Source of the DNA: Actinopolymorpha alba DSM 45243
GTDB lineage: Bacteria; Actinomycetota; Actinomycetes; Propionibacteriales; Actinopolymorphaceae
Assembly (NCBI RefSeq): GCF_000373925.1
Contig: NZ_KB892747.1
Span: 55,978-119,977, forward strand
Direction of reading: 5' to 3'
Length of the DNA stretch: 64,000 nucleotides
Part shown: in pieces, positions 56,360-64,000 of the stretch
How the letters are laid out: each line of letters begins with the position of its first letter
Numbering within the stretch: position 1 is the first letter of the stretch
Notes under the pieces: model-generated
The model's database searches: none
The model's input: only the letters and a program-made list of their open reading frames with translations
What the model was told of the DNA's origin: nothing
Made by a program: the position numbers and the translations under genes

Positions 56360-56920
56360 CTAGACCTCGAGGATCTCTTCTTCCTTGCGCTTGAGGAGTT
56401 CGTCGACCTGATCGACGAACTTGCGGGTCGACGAGTCCAACTGCTTCTCGCCGCGCGCGACGTCATCCTCGCCGGCCTCGCCTTCACGAGACAGCCGGTC
56501 GAGCGTCTCCTTGGCGTGGCGGCGGACGTTGCGTACGGAGACACGGGCCTCTTCGGCCTTGTGCCGGGCCAGCCGCGCGTATTCCTTACGGCGTTCCTCG
56601 GTCAACTCCGGCAGGGCGATCCGGATCACCGCACCGTCGTTAGCGGGGTTGACGCCGAGGTCGGAGTCGCGAATGCCCTTCTCGATTCCGTGGAGGGCGT
56701 TCTTGTCGTAGGGCGTGATGATGACGAGCCGCGCCTCAGGGATATGGAACGACGCGAGCTGCTGGATCGGCGTCGGCGTTCCGTAATAGTCCGCCTGGAT
56801 CTTCGCGAACATGGCCGGGTGAGCACGGCCCGTGCGAATCGTGGCGAACTCCTCTTTGGCAAAGTCAACGGCCTTGCCCATCTTCTGTTCCGCGTCGCGG
56901 AGAGTCTGGTCGATGGTCAC
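56360..56920 (-). CDS. frr: Ribosome recycling factor
   Basis: A 186-residue factor that, with EF-G, releases ribosomes after termination. The GTG at 56920 ([19 protein letters not shown]) is chosen because AAGGAG precedes it and it gives the normal family length; an upstream GTG at 56956 would add 12 residues. [14 protein letters not shown] near residue 25 and [20 protein letters not shown] are conserved. It is followed by a MITE-like element. Confidence 0.96.
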   Translation of the reverse strand: MTIDQTLRDAEQKMGKAVDFAKEEFATIRTGRAHPAMFAKIQADYYGTPTPIQQLASFHIPEARLVIITPYDKNALHGIEKGIRDSDLGVNPANDGAVIRIALPELTEERRKEYARLARHKAEEARVSVRNVRRHAKETLDRLSREGEAGEDDVARGEKQLDSSTRKFVDQVDELLKRKEEEILEV

Positions 56921-57054
56921 GGTCGCGATCTCCTTGTCCTCGGATTGCTCGGCCACCGGCCGGTCGGGAGAACGGGCACGTGGCGCTGGATTGTCGGGTT
57001 CGGCGTTGTCGCTCGCCTGGCGGGCGGCTCCGCGCGCGTCACGTCCTTCTCGTG

Positions 57055-57810
57055 TCAGGAGTCGGACGAGACGAGGGTTCCGATCCTCTCACCCCGAACG
57101 ACGCGCACGATGTTGCCGTCCTGGAGAAGGTTGAAGACGATGATCGGTAACCGGTGCTCCATGCACAAACTGATCGCCGTAGCGTCCGCGACCCGCAACC
57201 GCCGACGCAGGACCTCGGAGAAGCTGACCCGCTCGAACTTCGTTGCCCCGGGCACCTGTTTGGGATCCGCGTCGTACACACCGTCGACGGACGTCGCCTT
57301 GAGCAGGACCTCCGCGCCGACCTCGAGCGCCCGCTGCGCCGCCACCGTGTCGGTGGAGAAGTACGGCATGCCGGACCCGGCGCCGAAGATGACGACTCGT
57401 CCCTTCTCCAGGTGCCGCATCGACCGGCGGGGGATGTAGGGCTCGGCGATCTGCCCCATGGTGATCGCGGTCTGGACCCGGGTGTCGACACCGCGCTTCT
57501 CCAGAAAGTCCTGGAGTGCAAGGCAGTTCATGACAGTGCCGAGCATGCCCATGTAGTCGGCTCTGGCCCGGTCCATGCCGCCCAGCTGGAGCTCGGCGCC
57601 GCGGAAGAAGTTGCCGCCGCCAACGACGACGGCCACCTGAACGCCGCTGCGGACCACCTCGGCGATCTGCTGCGCGATGTTCGCCACGACGTCAGGGTCG
57701 ACGCCGAGCTTCCCGCCGCCGAAAACCTCACCGGACAGCTTGAGCAGCACCCGGTGGTACGGCGTTGTCGTGCCCGGCGCCGACGAGGCCGGGATCGTCT
57801 CGGTCGTCAT
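57055..57810 (-). CDS. pyrH: UMP kinase
   Basis: A 251-residue amino-acid-kinase-fold enzyme making UDP from UMP. It starts at ATG 57810 with a short disordered N-terminus. [50 protein letters not shown] and [10 protein letters not shown] mark ATP and UMP sites. It lies between tsf and frr, as in nearly all actinobacteria. Confidence 0.97.
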   Translation of the reverse strand: MTTETIPASSAPGTTTPYHRVLLKLSGEVFGGGKLGVDPDVVANIAQQIAEVVRSGVQVAVVVGGGNFFRGAELQLGGMDRARADYMGMLGTVMNCLALQDFLEKRGVDTRVQTAITMGQIAEPYIPRRSMRHLEKGRVVIFGAGSGMPYFSTDTVAAQRALEVGAEVLLKATSVDGVYDADPKQVPGATKFERVSFSEVLRRRLRVADATAISLCMEHRLPIIVFNLLQDGNIVRVVRGERIGTLVSSDS

Positions 57811-57904
57811 AGCCCTACTCCCATGAATACGGCCTCCACGATCCCGCCTCCTGTCGCCTGGCGTCATGTGTCCGGTCTGTGCCCCCATGCCGACGTTCGA
57901 GCTG

Positions 57905-58723
57905 CTAGGCCCCGACCTCGAAGCGCGCGAACCTGGTGACGGTCACGCCCGCGTCCGCCAGCACCTGGCCGACGGTCTTCTGCTGGTCGTGCACCGAGGG
58001 TTGTTCGACCAGGACCGTGTCCTTGAAGAAGCCGTTGACCCGACCCTCGACAATGCGCGGGAGGGCCTGCTCGGGCTTCCCCTCGTTGCGGGCGGTCTCC
58101 TCGGCGATCCGTCGCTCGCTGTCGAGGACCTCGGCGGGAACCTCGTCGCGCGTGACGTACTGCGGGCGCATCGCGGCGATCTGCATCGCCGCGCTCTTCG
58201 CGGCCTCCTCGTTACCGCCCTCGAAGGCCACCAGGACCCCGACCTGCGGCGGCAGGTCAGTCGCCCGCCGGTGCAGGTAGACGGCCGTCTGGCCCTCGAA
58301 CGCGGCGACCCTACCGACCGCGAGCTTCTCACCGATCACGGCCGCGAGCGCGTCGACGGCCTCGGAGACGGTGCGCCCGTCAGGAAGCTTCGCCCCGGCA
58401 AACTCGTCGCTGCCGGCGACCTTCGCGTCGCTGGCCAGCGCGACCAGGTCGTTGCCCAGCGCCTGGAACTGTTCGTTCTTGGCCACGAAGTCGGTCTCGC
58501 AGTTGAGTTCGAGCAGGGCGCCGCCCTTGGCGACGACGATGCCGTTGCCGGCGGTGCGCTCCGCGCCCCTCTTGGCCGCCTTCGCCGCGCCCTTGACGCG
58601 GAGAATCTCGACGGCCTTGTCGAAGTCACCCTCGGCTTCTTCGAGGGCCTTCTTGCAGTCCATCATCCCGGCCCCGGTGGCGTCCCGGAGCTTCTTGACG
58701 TCCGCGGCTGTGAAGGTGCTCAT
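57905..58723 (-). CDS. tsf: Elongation factor Ts
   Basis: A 272-residue nucleotide-exchange factor for EF-Tu. The N-terminal domain reads [36 protein letters not shown], with the family signature [14 protein letters not shown] at residues 14-27. [12 protein letters not shown] near residue 77 is the second signature. It lies 78 bases downstream of rpsB, the usual pair. Confidence 0.97.
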   Translation of the reverse strand: MSTFTAADVKKLRDATGAGMMDCKKALEEAEGDFDKAVEILRVKGAAKAAKRGAERTAGNGIVVAKGGALLELNCETDFVAKNEQFQALGNDLVALASDAKVAGSDEFAGAKLPDGRTVSEAVDALAAVIGEKLAVGRVAAFEGQTAVYLHRRATDLPPQVGVLVAFEGGNEEAAKSAAMQIAAMRPQYVTRDEVPAEVLDSERRIAEETARNEGKPEQALPRIVEGRVNGFFKDTVLVEQPSVHDQQKTVGQVLADAGVTVTRFARFEVGA

Positions 58724-58801
58724 CTTGGTGTGTCGATCGCTCTCTTAGTCAGTCTTCGGCAGGGTTGTGTCGGTCTCGGGCCCGCAGAGCCGGAGCGAAG
58801 G

Positions 58802-59845
58802 TCAGGCGTTGCTCTCGCTGGACGCCGGGGCGGCCTCAGCCGCGCCGGACTCAGCGCCCGCCTCCGCTGCGGTGCCCTCAGCTGCGGTGCTCTCAGCCGG
58901 GGTGCCCTCAGCTGTGGTGCTCTCAGCCGGGGTGCCCTCAGCTGCGGTGCCCTCAGCGCCCGCCTCAGCTGCGGAGCCCTCAGCGCCCGCCTCAGCTGCG
59001 GCGCCCTCAGCGCCCGCCTCGGCTGCGGCGCCCTCAGCACGCGCACCCGCCTGTTCGCCGGCTTCCTCGGAGCGGGCGAGCAGCTCGCGCTCCCACTCGG
59101 GCAGCGGCTCCTCGGCGCCGAGCTCGGCACCGACCTGAGGCTCCTCACCGACGCCGGCGCGAGCCATCAGCCCGTCCGCCACGGCGTCGGAGATGATCCT
59201 GGTCAGGAGGGCGACGGAACGGATCGCGTCGTCGTTGCCCGGGATCGGGTAGTCAACCTCGTCGGGGTCGCAGTTGGTGTCGAGGATCGCGATCACGGGG
59301 ATCCCGAGCTTCTTGGCCTCGTCGACCGCGAGGTGCTCCTTCTTCGTGTCGACGATCCACACCGCGCTGGGAAGACGCTGCATCCGGCGGATACCGCCCA
59401 GCGTGCGGTCGAGCTTGTCGCGCTCGCGCCGCAGCTGCAGCAGCTCCTTCTTGGTCATGCCCGAGCCCGCGACGTCGTCGAAGTCGAGCTCCTCAAGCTC
59501 CTTCAGCCGCTGCAGACGCTTGTAGACCGTCTGGAAGTTGGTGAGCATGCCGCCGAGCCAACGCTGGTTGACGTACGGCATGCCGACCCGCATGGCCTGC
59601 TCGGCGATGGCCTCCTGGCCCTGCTTCTTGGTGCCGACGAACAGCACAGAACCGCCCCGGGCGACGGTGTCCTTGACGAACTGGTAGGCGCGATCGATGT
59701 ACGACAGCGACTGTCGCAGGTCGATGATGTAGATGCCGTTGCGCTCGGTGAAGATGTAGCGCTTCATCTTCGGGTTCCAGCGACGGGTCTGGTGACCGAA
59801 GTGAACGCCGCTCTCGAGCAGCTGCCTCATCGTGACGACGGCCAT
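58802..59845 (-). CDS. rpsB: Ribosomal protein S2 with long Ala/Glu-rich tail
   Basis: A 347-residue S2. Residues 1-250 are standard ([20 protein letters not shown] start, [52 protein letters not shown]). From about residue 261 to the end lies an acidic tail of AEGxAAEAG and TPAEST repeats, encoded at 58802-59065. Other bacterial S2 proteins end near 240-260 or carry shorter tails. It probably projects as a disordered arm from the 30S surface. It is the first gene of the rpsB-tsf-pyrH-frr run. Confidence 0.97.
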   Translation of the reverse strand: MAVVTMRQLLESGVHFGHQTRRWNPKMKRYIFTERNGIYIIDLRQSLSYIDRAYQFVKDTVARGGSVLFVGTKKQGQEAIAEQAMRVGMPYVNQRWLGGMLTNFQTVYKRLQRLKELEELDFDDVAGSGMTKKELLQLRRERDKLDRTLGGIRRMQRLPSAVWIVDTKKEHLAVDEAKKLGIPVIAILDTNCDPDEVDYPIPGNDDAIRSVALLTRIISDAVADGLMARAGVGEEPQVGAELGAEEPLPEWERELLARSEEAGEQAGARAEGAAAEAGAEGAAAEAGAEGSAAEAGAEGTAAEGTPAESTTAEGTPAESTAAEGTAAEAGAESGAAEAAPASSESNA

Positions 59846-60302
59846 GGCCGCGTATCCTCCTCCGCGCCATTCATGGCGCGCTCTCGGTTCCTCGGCCTCG
59901 ACCGAAACGGCCGGGGCCCCTGACGCTCGCGCACACCCTGCCCTGACTGCTTATGCCCACAGGGACCGAGAGGTGTGCCCGCGCCGCGGAAACGACACGG
60001 AATGCAAGCGTGCGTGATGTGGTGTTGATGACCTTGGTTGTGTCGGCACCCGCCGCCCGTGCTCCACGCTGGGAGTTTGCCCGGATCTGTGTGGAACCGC
60101 TCCGGGTCACGTGGACGGAGGGCGCGCCGGGTGCAGTGTACTCGATCGCGCGGGGGGACTCCGATGACGGCGTACCCCGCTGGGGCGGGCCCCCCGAGCC
60201 GGCGTCGAGCAGGTTTTGGTCCACAAGAACGAGATCGGCATTTCTCGTCCACAGATCCCGCGACCGGCCGCCTCCCCGCGCCCCCGCCAGCAACGATCAA
60301 CC
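59846..60302. other. Divergent promoter region of rpsB and the peptidase gene
   Basis: These 457 bases show no convincing gene. The part nearest rpsB should hold its leader; S2 operons are often autoregulated, but no defined leader structure could be confirmed by eye. Nothing else is recognised. Confidence 0.4.
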
Positions 60303-61616
60303 ATGACCTCCATCCACCCCCGCCACGACCGACATGTCCACCGCGACGGGCATCTCCGCCATGATCAGCGCCCTCAGATCCGCCGGCACCTCCGCGACAA
60401 GCGCCACCCCAGTCGTGATGATCCTTTCCGCCACCTCCACCGCGATCGCCGGCGCCGCCGTGGACGCCACGTCCGTCCCGGTGTCGATCTCTCCCGCGGC
60501 CGTGCGCCCCGCGGCCGGTCTTTCCTCCACGTCCGGCAGGTCCTGCACCGCGTTCTGTGGTGCGGCCTCGTGACGCTCCTTCTCGCCCTCCCCAGCCTGG
60601 TGCTCGTCCCCGGCGCCGCCTGGGCTGGCACCACGGACCCCCGGCGGGTGGGAGCACCAGACCCCGAGAGGTGGACCTGGCCATTGACCCCTCGCCCCGA
60701 GATCATCCGTACGTTCGATCCGCCCGACCGGCCGTGGGGCTCTGGACACCGGGGCGTCGACCTGGCAGGTGTGGAGGATCAGGAGGTCCGTGCGGCTGGT
60801 GCCGGGGTGGTGACCTATACGGGCGTTCTGGCGGGGCGTGGCGTGGTCACCGTCACGCACGGCTCGCTCCGCACCACCTACGAGCCCGTCTCCCCCTCTG
60901 TCACGGTCGGCACGCCGGTGGCCTCCGGTGCGCCGCTCGGGCGGCTGACCAGCCGACAGAGTCACTGCGTCCCGCGGGTATGCCTGCACTGGGGTCTGCG
61001 GCGGGGCAGCCACTATCTCGATCCGCTGACCCTGCTCTCCGCTGGCCCGCCACGGCTCCTGCCCCTCGATGGGCCAGCCGGAAGCGTCAAGGTGGACCTC
61101 GAGATTGGGCAGGCTGCCCCAGTCGCACCATTTCCCGGGAACGTGCCCCTCCTCGGCGTCGCGGCGCCACCCGGTATCCCGCTCACCGTGACCGCGGCAC
61201 CATCCGCGATCGCGCCAGTGGCCGCGGCCTCACCCGGGGAGCTGATCACCGCGGCCTCGGTGCGCGGTCAGCCCAGTCGCGCCGAGATCGACCAAGCCCT
61301 CACCGCCACGCCGGCCCGAGCAGGGGCCACGGAGCCGACAAAAGGGCCAGACACCGCCGCGGGCTCTTTCGTCGGCGCCGAAGGGCAGGTCGTGCTTGCC
61401 GCGTTCAACGCGTTCGCCGCACCAGCCGCGGGCGCCATCGCAGGCGCGACTGCCGCCGGCGTGATGGTCCGCCTGAGCCGGCGTACCTCCGGGCCTTCGC
61501 GAGGTCCCCGGCCGCCCTCACCCGACCCACCACGTCCAGCTGGCCCGGCTACCTCGGCCGAGCGCGGCGTGGTCGAACTCGACGCCGCACGCCGGCGACA
61601 CCGCCGGGTGGCATGA
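60303..61616 (+). CDS. Exported M23 family metallopeptidase
   Basis: Up to 437 residues. A hydrophobic segment (LWCGLVTLLLALPSLVLVPGAAWAG, split at the signal end) precedes an M23 endopeptidase domain: SGHRGVDLAG carries the first zinc ligand and VCLHWGLRRG the second. A long Ala/Pro-rich region with a second hydrophobic stretch (GAIAGATAAGVMV) follows. Such peptidases cut peptidoglycan cross-links and are often found opposite rpsB in actinobacteria. The first 85 residues from ATG 60303 are unusually Arg/His-rich, so the true start may be a GTG near 60570. Confidence 0.8.
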   Translation: MTSIHPRHDRHVHRDGHLRHDQRPQIRRHLRDKRHPSRDDPFRHLHRDRRRRRGRHVRPGVDLSRGRAPRGRSFLHVRQVLHRVLWCGLVTLLLALPSLVLVPGAAWAGTTDPRRVGAPDPERWTWPLTPRPEIIRTFDPPDRPWGSGHRGVDLAGVEDQEVRAAGAGVVTYTGVLAGRGVVTVTHGSLRTTYEPVSPSVTVGTPVASGAPLGRLTSRQSHCVPRVCLHWGLRRGSHYLDPLTLLSAGPPRLLPLDGPAGSVKVDLEIGQAAPVAPFPGNVPLLGVAAPPGIPLTVTAAPSAIAPVAAASPGELITAASVRGQPSRAEIDQALTATPARAGATEPTKGPDTAAGSFVGAEGQVVLAAFNAFAAPAAGAIAGATAAGVMVRLSRRTSGPSRGPRPPSPDPPRPAGPATSAERGVVELDAARRRHRRVA

Positions 61617-61687
61617 AGCGATGGGGACGGAATCGGCACGGCAGAAGCCTGGCGACGCCTGTCCAGGCCTCAGGTTTGCCGGAGTAC

Positions 61688-62878
61688 TCAGCGAAGGAGG
61701 CCGGCGATGCCGTGGGCAAACCGCTCGTACTCAGCCGGCGCGTTGTACGCCTGCGCCGACAGCCGTAGCCAGCCACGCCCTGCCCAGCTGGTCACGGCGA
61801 CCTCGACGTGCAGGTCGCGGGAGATCCGCTCGTACAACGCGGTCGCGGCCTCCCCCGTGTCGGCGACCCCGCGCGGCAGGGCCACCAGACGCATGGACAA
61901 CCGTGGATCACCGCCCACGCCGTCTAGCGAGGTTCCCAGCGCCGATGCGACCACTGACTGCCCGTAGGCCGCGAGACCGTTGTTGTACTGGCGTAGGCGC
62001 TCCGGCTCGAGGCTCTCGAAGAACCGCAGAGCGTCCGGCAGTGCAAGCCAGACCGCCCCGTCGCGCGTTCCTTGCTGGTCGAACGCGGCCGGAAACCGCT
62101 GCTCTTCGTTCCACGAGACGACGAGGGGCTGGATCTGCGGGCGCCAAGACGGTGCGACCCAGAGTCCGGCGACGCTACGCCCGGCGAACGCCCACTTGTG
62201 GAAGTTGCCGACCCAGAAGTCCGCACCGAGTGCCTCGACGTCCACCGGCAGCATGCCCGGCACGTGCGCGCCGTCGACGAACACCGTCACACCACGGGCC
62301 CTGGCTTCCTCGGCCACGCGACGTACCGGAAACAGCCGAGCGGTCGGTGAGGTGATCTGGTCGATCAGCACCAACCTCGTGCGCGACGTGATTCCGTCCG
62401 CGACGGCGCGGACGACCTCCTCGTCCGTCGCCGTCAATGGAACCTTGACGGCTTTCACCTGCGCGCCGGCCGCGCCGGCGAATCTTGCGACCGCGAGCGC
62501 GACCGCACCATAGGCGTGATCAGTCAGCAGGACCTCCTCGCCTTCGCGGAGCGCGAGCGCCGCGAGCACCGTGCTCACTCCGGCGGTCGTGTTGCTGACC
62601 AGGGCAAGAGCGTCCTGAACGGTCCCGAGGAAGTCCGCCGCCGCCGCTCGGGCACTGACGATCGCCGGCGGGAGCAACGTGCGGTAGTAGTGCATCGGAT
62701 TCGCGTCGGCGAGCCCACGCCAGTGGGTCTCCGCGGCCCGGACCAGGCGCGGCACCGCACCGAAGGAGCCGTGATTGAGGTGAGCTCGGCTGGGATCGAG
62801 GTCCCATGCATCGCGTACCTCGTCCCAGTTTCCGTCCCAGAGATCGCTGGAGTGGGTGACCTCATCAGGCGTATCCAC
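61688..62878 (-). CDS. Class V aminotransferase (isopenicillin N epimerase-like)
   Basis: About 396 residues from GTG 62878; the open frame extends to 62971 but crosses a perfect palindrome. ALALVSNTTAGVSTVLAAL, TVFVDGAHVPGMLPVDV and FWVGNFHKWAFAGRSVAGLWV show the fold, with the PLP lysine in NFHKWAF. The family includes isopenicillin N epimerase and cysteine desulfurase relatives. The exact substrate is unknown. It is downstream of xerC on the same strand. Confidence 0.88.
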   Translation of the reverse strand: MDTPDEVTHSSDLWDGNWDEVRDAWDLDPSRAHLNHGSFGAVPRLVRAAETHWRGLADANPMHYYRTLLPPAIVSARAAAADFLGTVQDALALVSNTTAGVSTVLAALALREGEEVLLTDHAYGAVALAVARFAGAAGAQVKAVKVPLTATDEEVVRAVADGITSRTRLVLIDQITSPTARLFPVRRVAEEARARGVTVFVDGAHVPGMLPVDVEALGADFWVGNFHKWAFAGRSVAGLWVAPSWRPQIQPLVVSWNEEQRFPAAFDQQGTRDGAVWLALPDALRFFESLEPERLRQYNNGLAAYGQSVVASALGTSLDGVGGDPRLSMRLVALPRGVADTGEAATALYERISRDLHVEVAVTSWAGRGWLRLSAQAYNAPAEYERFAHGIAGLLR

Positions 62879-62928
62879 GGACGGTGATTCTGCCAGCCGG
62901 AAGCTTCTCCAAAACCTGCGCGGCTGTT

Positions 62929-62952
62929 CTAAGAGGTCGCGCGACCTCTTAG
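62929..62952. promoter_or_regulatory. Perfect 24-base palindrome after xerC
   Basis: Two CTAAGAGGTCGC halves meet head to head with no spacer, 15 bases beyond the xerC stop and about 50 bases before the aminotransferase start. The absence of a loop makes it a poor terminator, so an operator or a protein-binding site is more likely. There is no T-run after it. Confidence 0.5.
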
Positions 62953-62967
62953 GTCCAGGGGGCGCCA

Positions 62968-63912
62968 TCACGCGCGCGGATGTGCCTGCCGGTAGATCGC
63001 ACGAAGCCGCTCGGCGGAGACGTGGGTGTAGGTCTGGGTCGTGGCCAAGGACGCGTGCCCGAGCATTTCCTGGACACTTCGCAGATCGGCGCCGCCTTCG
63101 AGCAGATGGGTCGCGGCCGAGTGGCGAAGGCCGTGCGGCCCGAGGTCAGGGGCGTCGGCGACATCCGCAAGCCTCGCGTGCACCAGCCGGCGTACCTCCC
63201 GCTGGTCCAGCCGCCCCCCGCGCACGCCGAGGAACAACGCGGGCCCGCTGCCGGGGCGCGTCAGAGCGGTCCGCCCCTGTGTGAGGTAGTCGGCCAATGC
63301 CTCTGTGGCTGGTACGCCGTATGGCACGGAGCGTTCCTTGCTGCCCTTGCCCAGCACGCGTACCACGGACCGCTCGTGGTCGAGGTCGTCGACATCGAGG
63401 GCCACGAGTTCGCCAACCCGGATTCCCGTCGCGTAGAGGACTTCGAGGATGGCTCGGTCGCGGCGGCCGACCGGGCTTCCGTCGTCACTGGCCGTGGCGG
63501 CCACGTCCATCAGGCTCCGTGCCTCACCCTGACGCAGCACGCCGGGAAGCGGGCGACGGAGCTTCGGCGTACCCAGGAGGCCGCCCGGATCCGCCGCCAG
63601 CACCCCGCGCCGGTGAGCCCAGGCGGTGAAGGTCCGCACAGCCGCCGCGCGGCGGGCGAGGGTGGTACGCGCTTGGCCGGTGGCCTGGAGGTGGGCGAGC
63701 CATCCGCGGAGCAGCTGGATGTCCAACGCGTCGAGGTCGCCCCTCGATTGACGCATGGCGTACTCGAGCAGACTCCGCACGTCGCCGAGGTAGGCCCGGA
63801 CCGTGTGCCTGGACAGGTTGCGCTCGGAAACCAGATGGCGCTCGAACTCGGCGAGCGCCCGCATGCTGGCCTCCGGTGGTGCTGGCGCGGACTCGGCCTC
63901 CTCGACGCTCAT
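62968..63912 (-). CDS. xerC: Tyrosine recombinase XerC
   Basis: A 314-residue recombinase. ATG 63912 (MSVEEAES) overlaps the stop of a short upstream frame. The SAM-like N-terminal domain spans about residues 18-108. The catalytic set is complete: Arg165 in TGIRVGEL, the Lys of GKGSKE, His260 and Arg263 in HGLRHSAATHLL, His286 in LGHAS and Tyr295 in QTYTHV. It should act with XerD at dif to resolve chromosome dimers. Its place near rpsB and the M23 gene is typical of actinobacteria. Confidence 0.94.
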   Translation of the reverse strand: MSVEEAESAPAPPEASMRALAEFERHLVSERNLSRHTVRAYLGDVRSLLEYAMRQSRGDLDALDIQLLRGWLAHLQATGQARTTLARRAAAVRTFTAWAHRRGVLAADPGGLLGTPKLRRPLPGVLRQGEARSLMDVAATASDDGSPVGRRDRAILEVLYATGIRVGELVALDVDDLDHERSVVRVLGKGSKERSVPYGVPATEALADYLTQGRTALTRPGSGPALFLGVRGGRLDQREVRRLVHARLADVADAPDLGPHGLRHSAATHLLEGGADLRSVQEMLGHASLATTQTYTHVSAERLRAIYRQAHPRA

Positions 63913-63992
63913 GCGCGTCCTCGCTTCGCTCCGGGCGCGCATGAGGCACTCCAGACGCTGCGTTGATTGATTCGCTCGCTCCGCTCGCTCAT
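63909..63992 (-). CDS. Short upstream open frame, doubtful
   Basis: A 27-codon frame starts at ATG 63992 and its TGA overlaps the xerC ATG. Its leader, GGACGCGCATGAGCG, is the same 15 bases as the xerC leader at 63906-63920. The product has no recognisable feature. It may be a leader peptide coupled to xerC or just the result of a small duplication. The gene beyond 64000 is not in view. Confidence 0.25.
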   Translation of the reverse strand: MSERSERINQRSVWSASCAPGAKRGRA

Positions 63993-64000
63993 GCGCGTCC

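Noticed and set aside
57866..59923. A 685-codon plus-strand open frame across tsf and rpsB
   Set aside because: It is antisense to two certain genes and arises from strong third-position GC bias; the translation is repetitive and has no family pattern.
60297..61013. A minus-strand gene overlapping the M23 peptidase start
   Set aside because: Coding bias is ambiguous here, but the M23 motifs fix the plus-strand frame and the minus-strand product matches nothing recognised.
62929..62952. dif recombination site next to xerC
   Set aside because: A dif site has two different 11-base arms around a 6-base centre; this is a perfect loopless palindrome without that form.

Overview
The window is chromosomal DNA from a high-GC actinomycete. 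Evidence: codon third positions are almost all G/C, GTG starts are frequent, and two F420-type oxidoreductase families are present. The housekeeping order is the classic actinobacterial one: infB-ylxR-nusA-rimP, then proS, DUF4081 GNAT, ispG, rseP, dxr, then rlmN, cdsA, frr, pyrH, tsf, rpsB, a secreted M23 peptidase and xerC. Gene content would suit a soil Propionibacteriales-type organism, but that placement is inference. No tRNA, rRNA, CRISPR array, complete insertion sequence or prophage was seen.

Layout. 1-2289: minus-strand infB (start only), ylxR, nusA, rimP. 2509-19380: two ferritin-like proteins, an MFS/quinone-oxidoreductase operon with a divergent TetR and a double palindromic operator, LacI, a GH51 arabinofuranosidase, a GxGYxYP protein, HAD, gamma-glutamyltransferase, DUF1835, AraC and VOC genes, ending at proS. 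19531-22949: a nuclease toxin with YezG-type immunity, divergent from a YbaB-like/WXG-like/WXG-membrane trio, then a DUF389 gene whose end runs into the last of these. 23010-29781: a 5-oxoprolinase fusion, GntR, MFS and a YcsI/D-glutamate-cyclase family gene. 29782-32475: a frameshifted DUF559 gene with a long hairpin at its 5' side, an anchored hypothetical, and GNAT. 32522-36270: ispG-rseP-dxr (isoprenoid precursors and a membrane protease). 36652-48563: LLM oxidoreductase, folD, purU, a D-threonate/D-erythronate type kinase plus PdxA2 pair, DUF3500, Fpg/Nei glycosylase, a phosphoesterase/propeller protein, a frameshifted small gene, repeat elements and a methyltransferase. 48575-63912: rlmN, a PPOX protein, a heterodimeric ABC exporter, phosphatase, cdsA, frr, pyrH, tsf, rpsB, M23 peptidase, class V aminotransferase and xerC.

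How the genes work together. Translation and RNA genes (nusA, rimP, frr, tsf, rpsB, proS, rlmN) and lipid/isoprenoid genes (cdsA, dxr, ispG, rseP) form the conserved backbone. Between them lie accessory blocks for sugar and acid catabolism, efflux and interbacterial conflict.

The most interesting locus is 19531-21995. There the parts normally fused in one type VII-secreted polymorphic toxin appear as separate, divergently transcribed genes. The intergenic regions also hold long palindromes with TGATCA cores, a dispersed hairpin present twice, and two elements that look like miniature inverted-repeat transposons. Two genes carry single-base frameshifts; these could be real lesions or base-calling errors.
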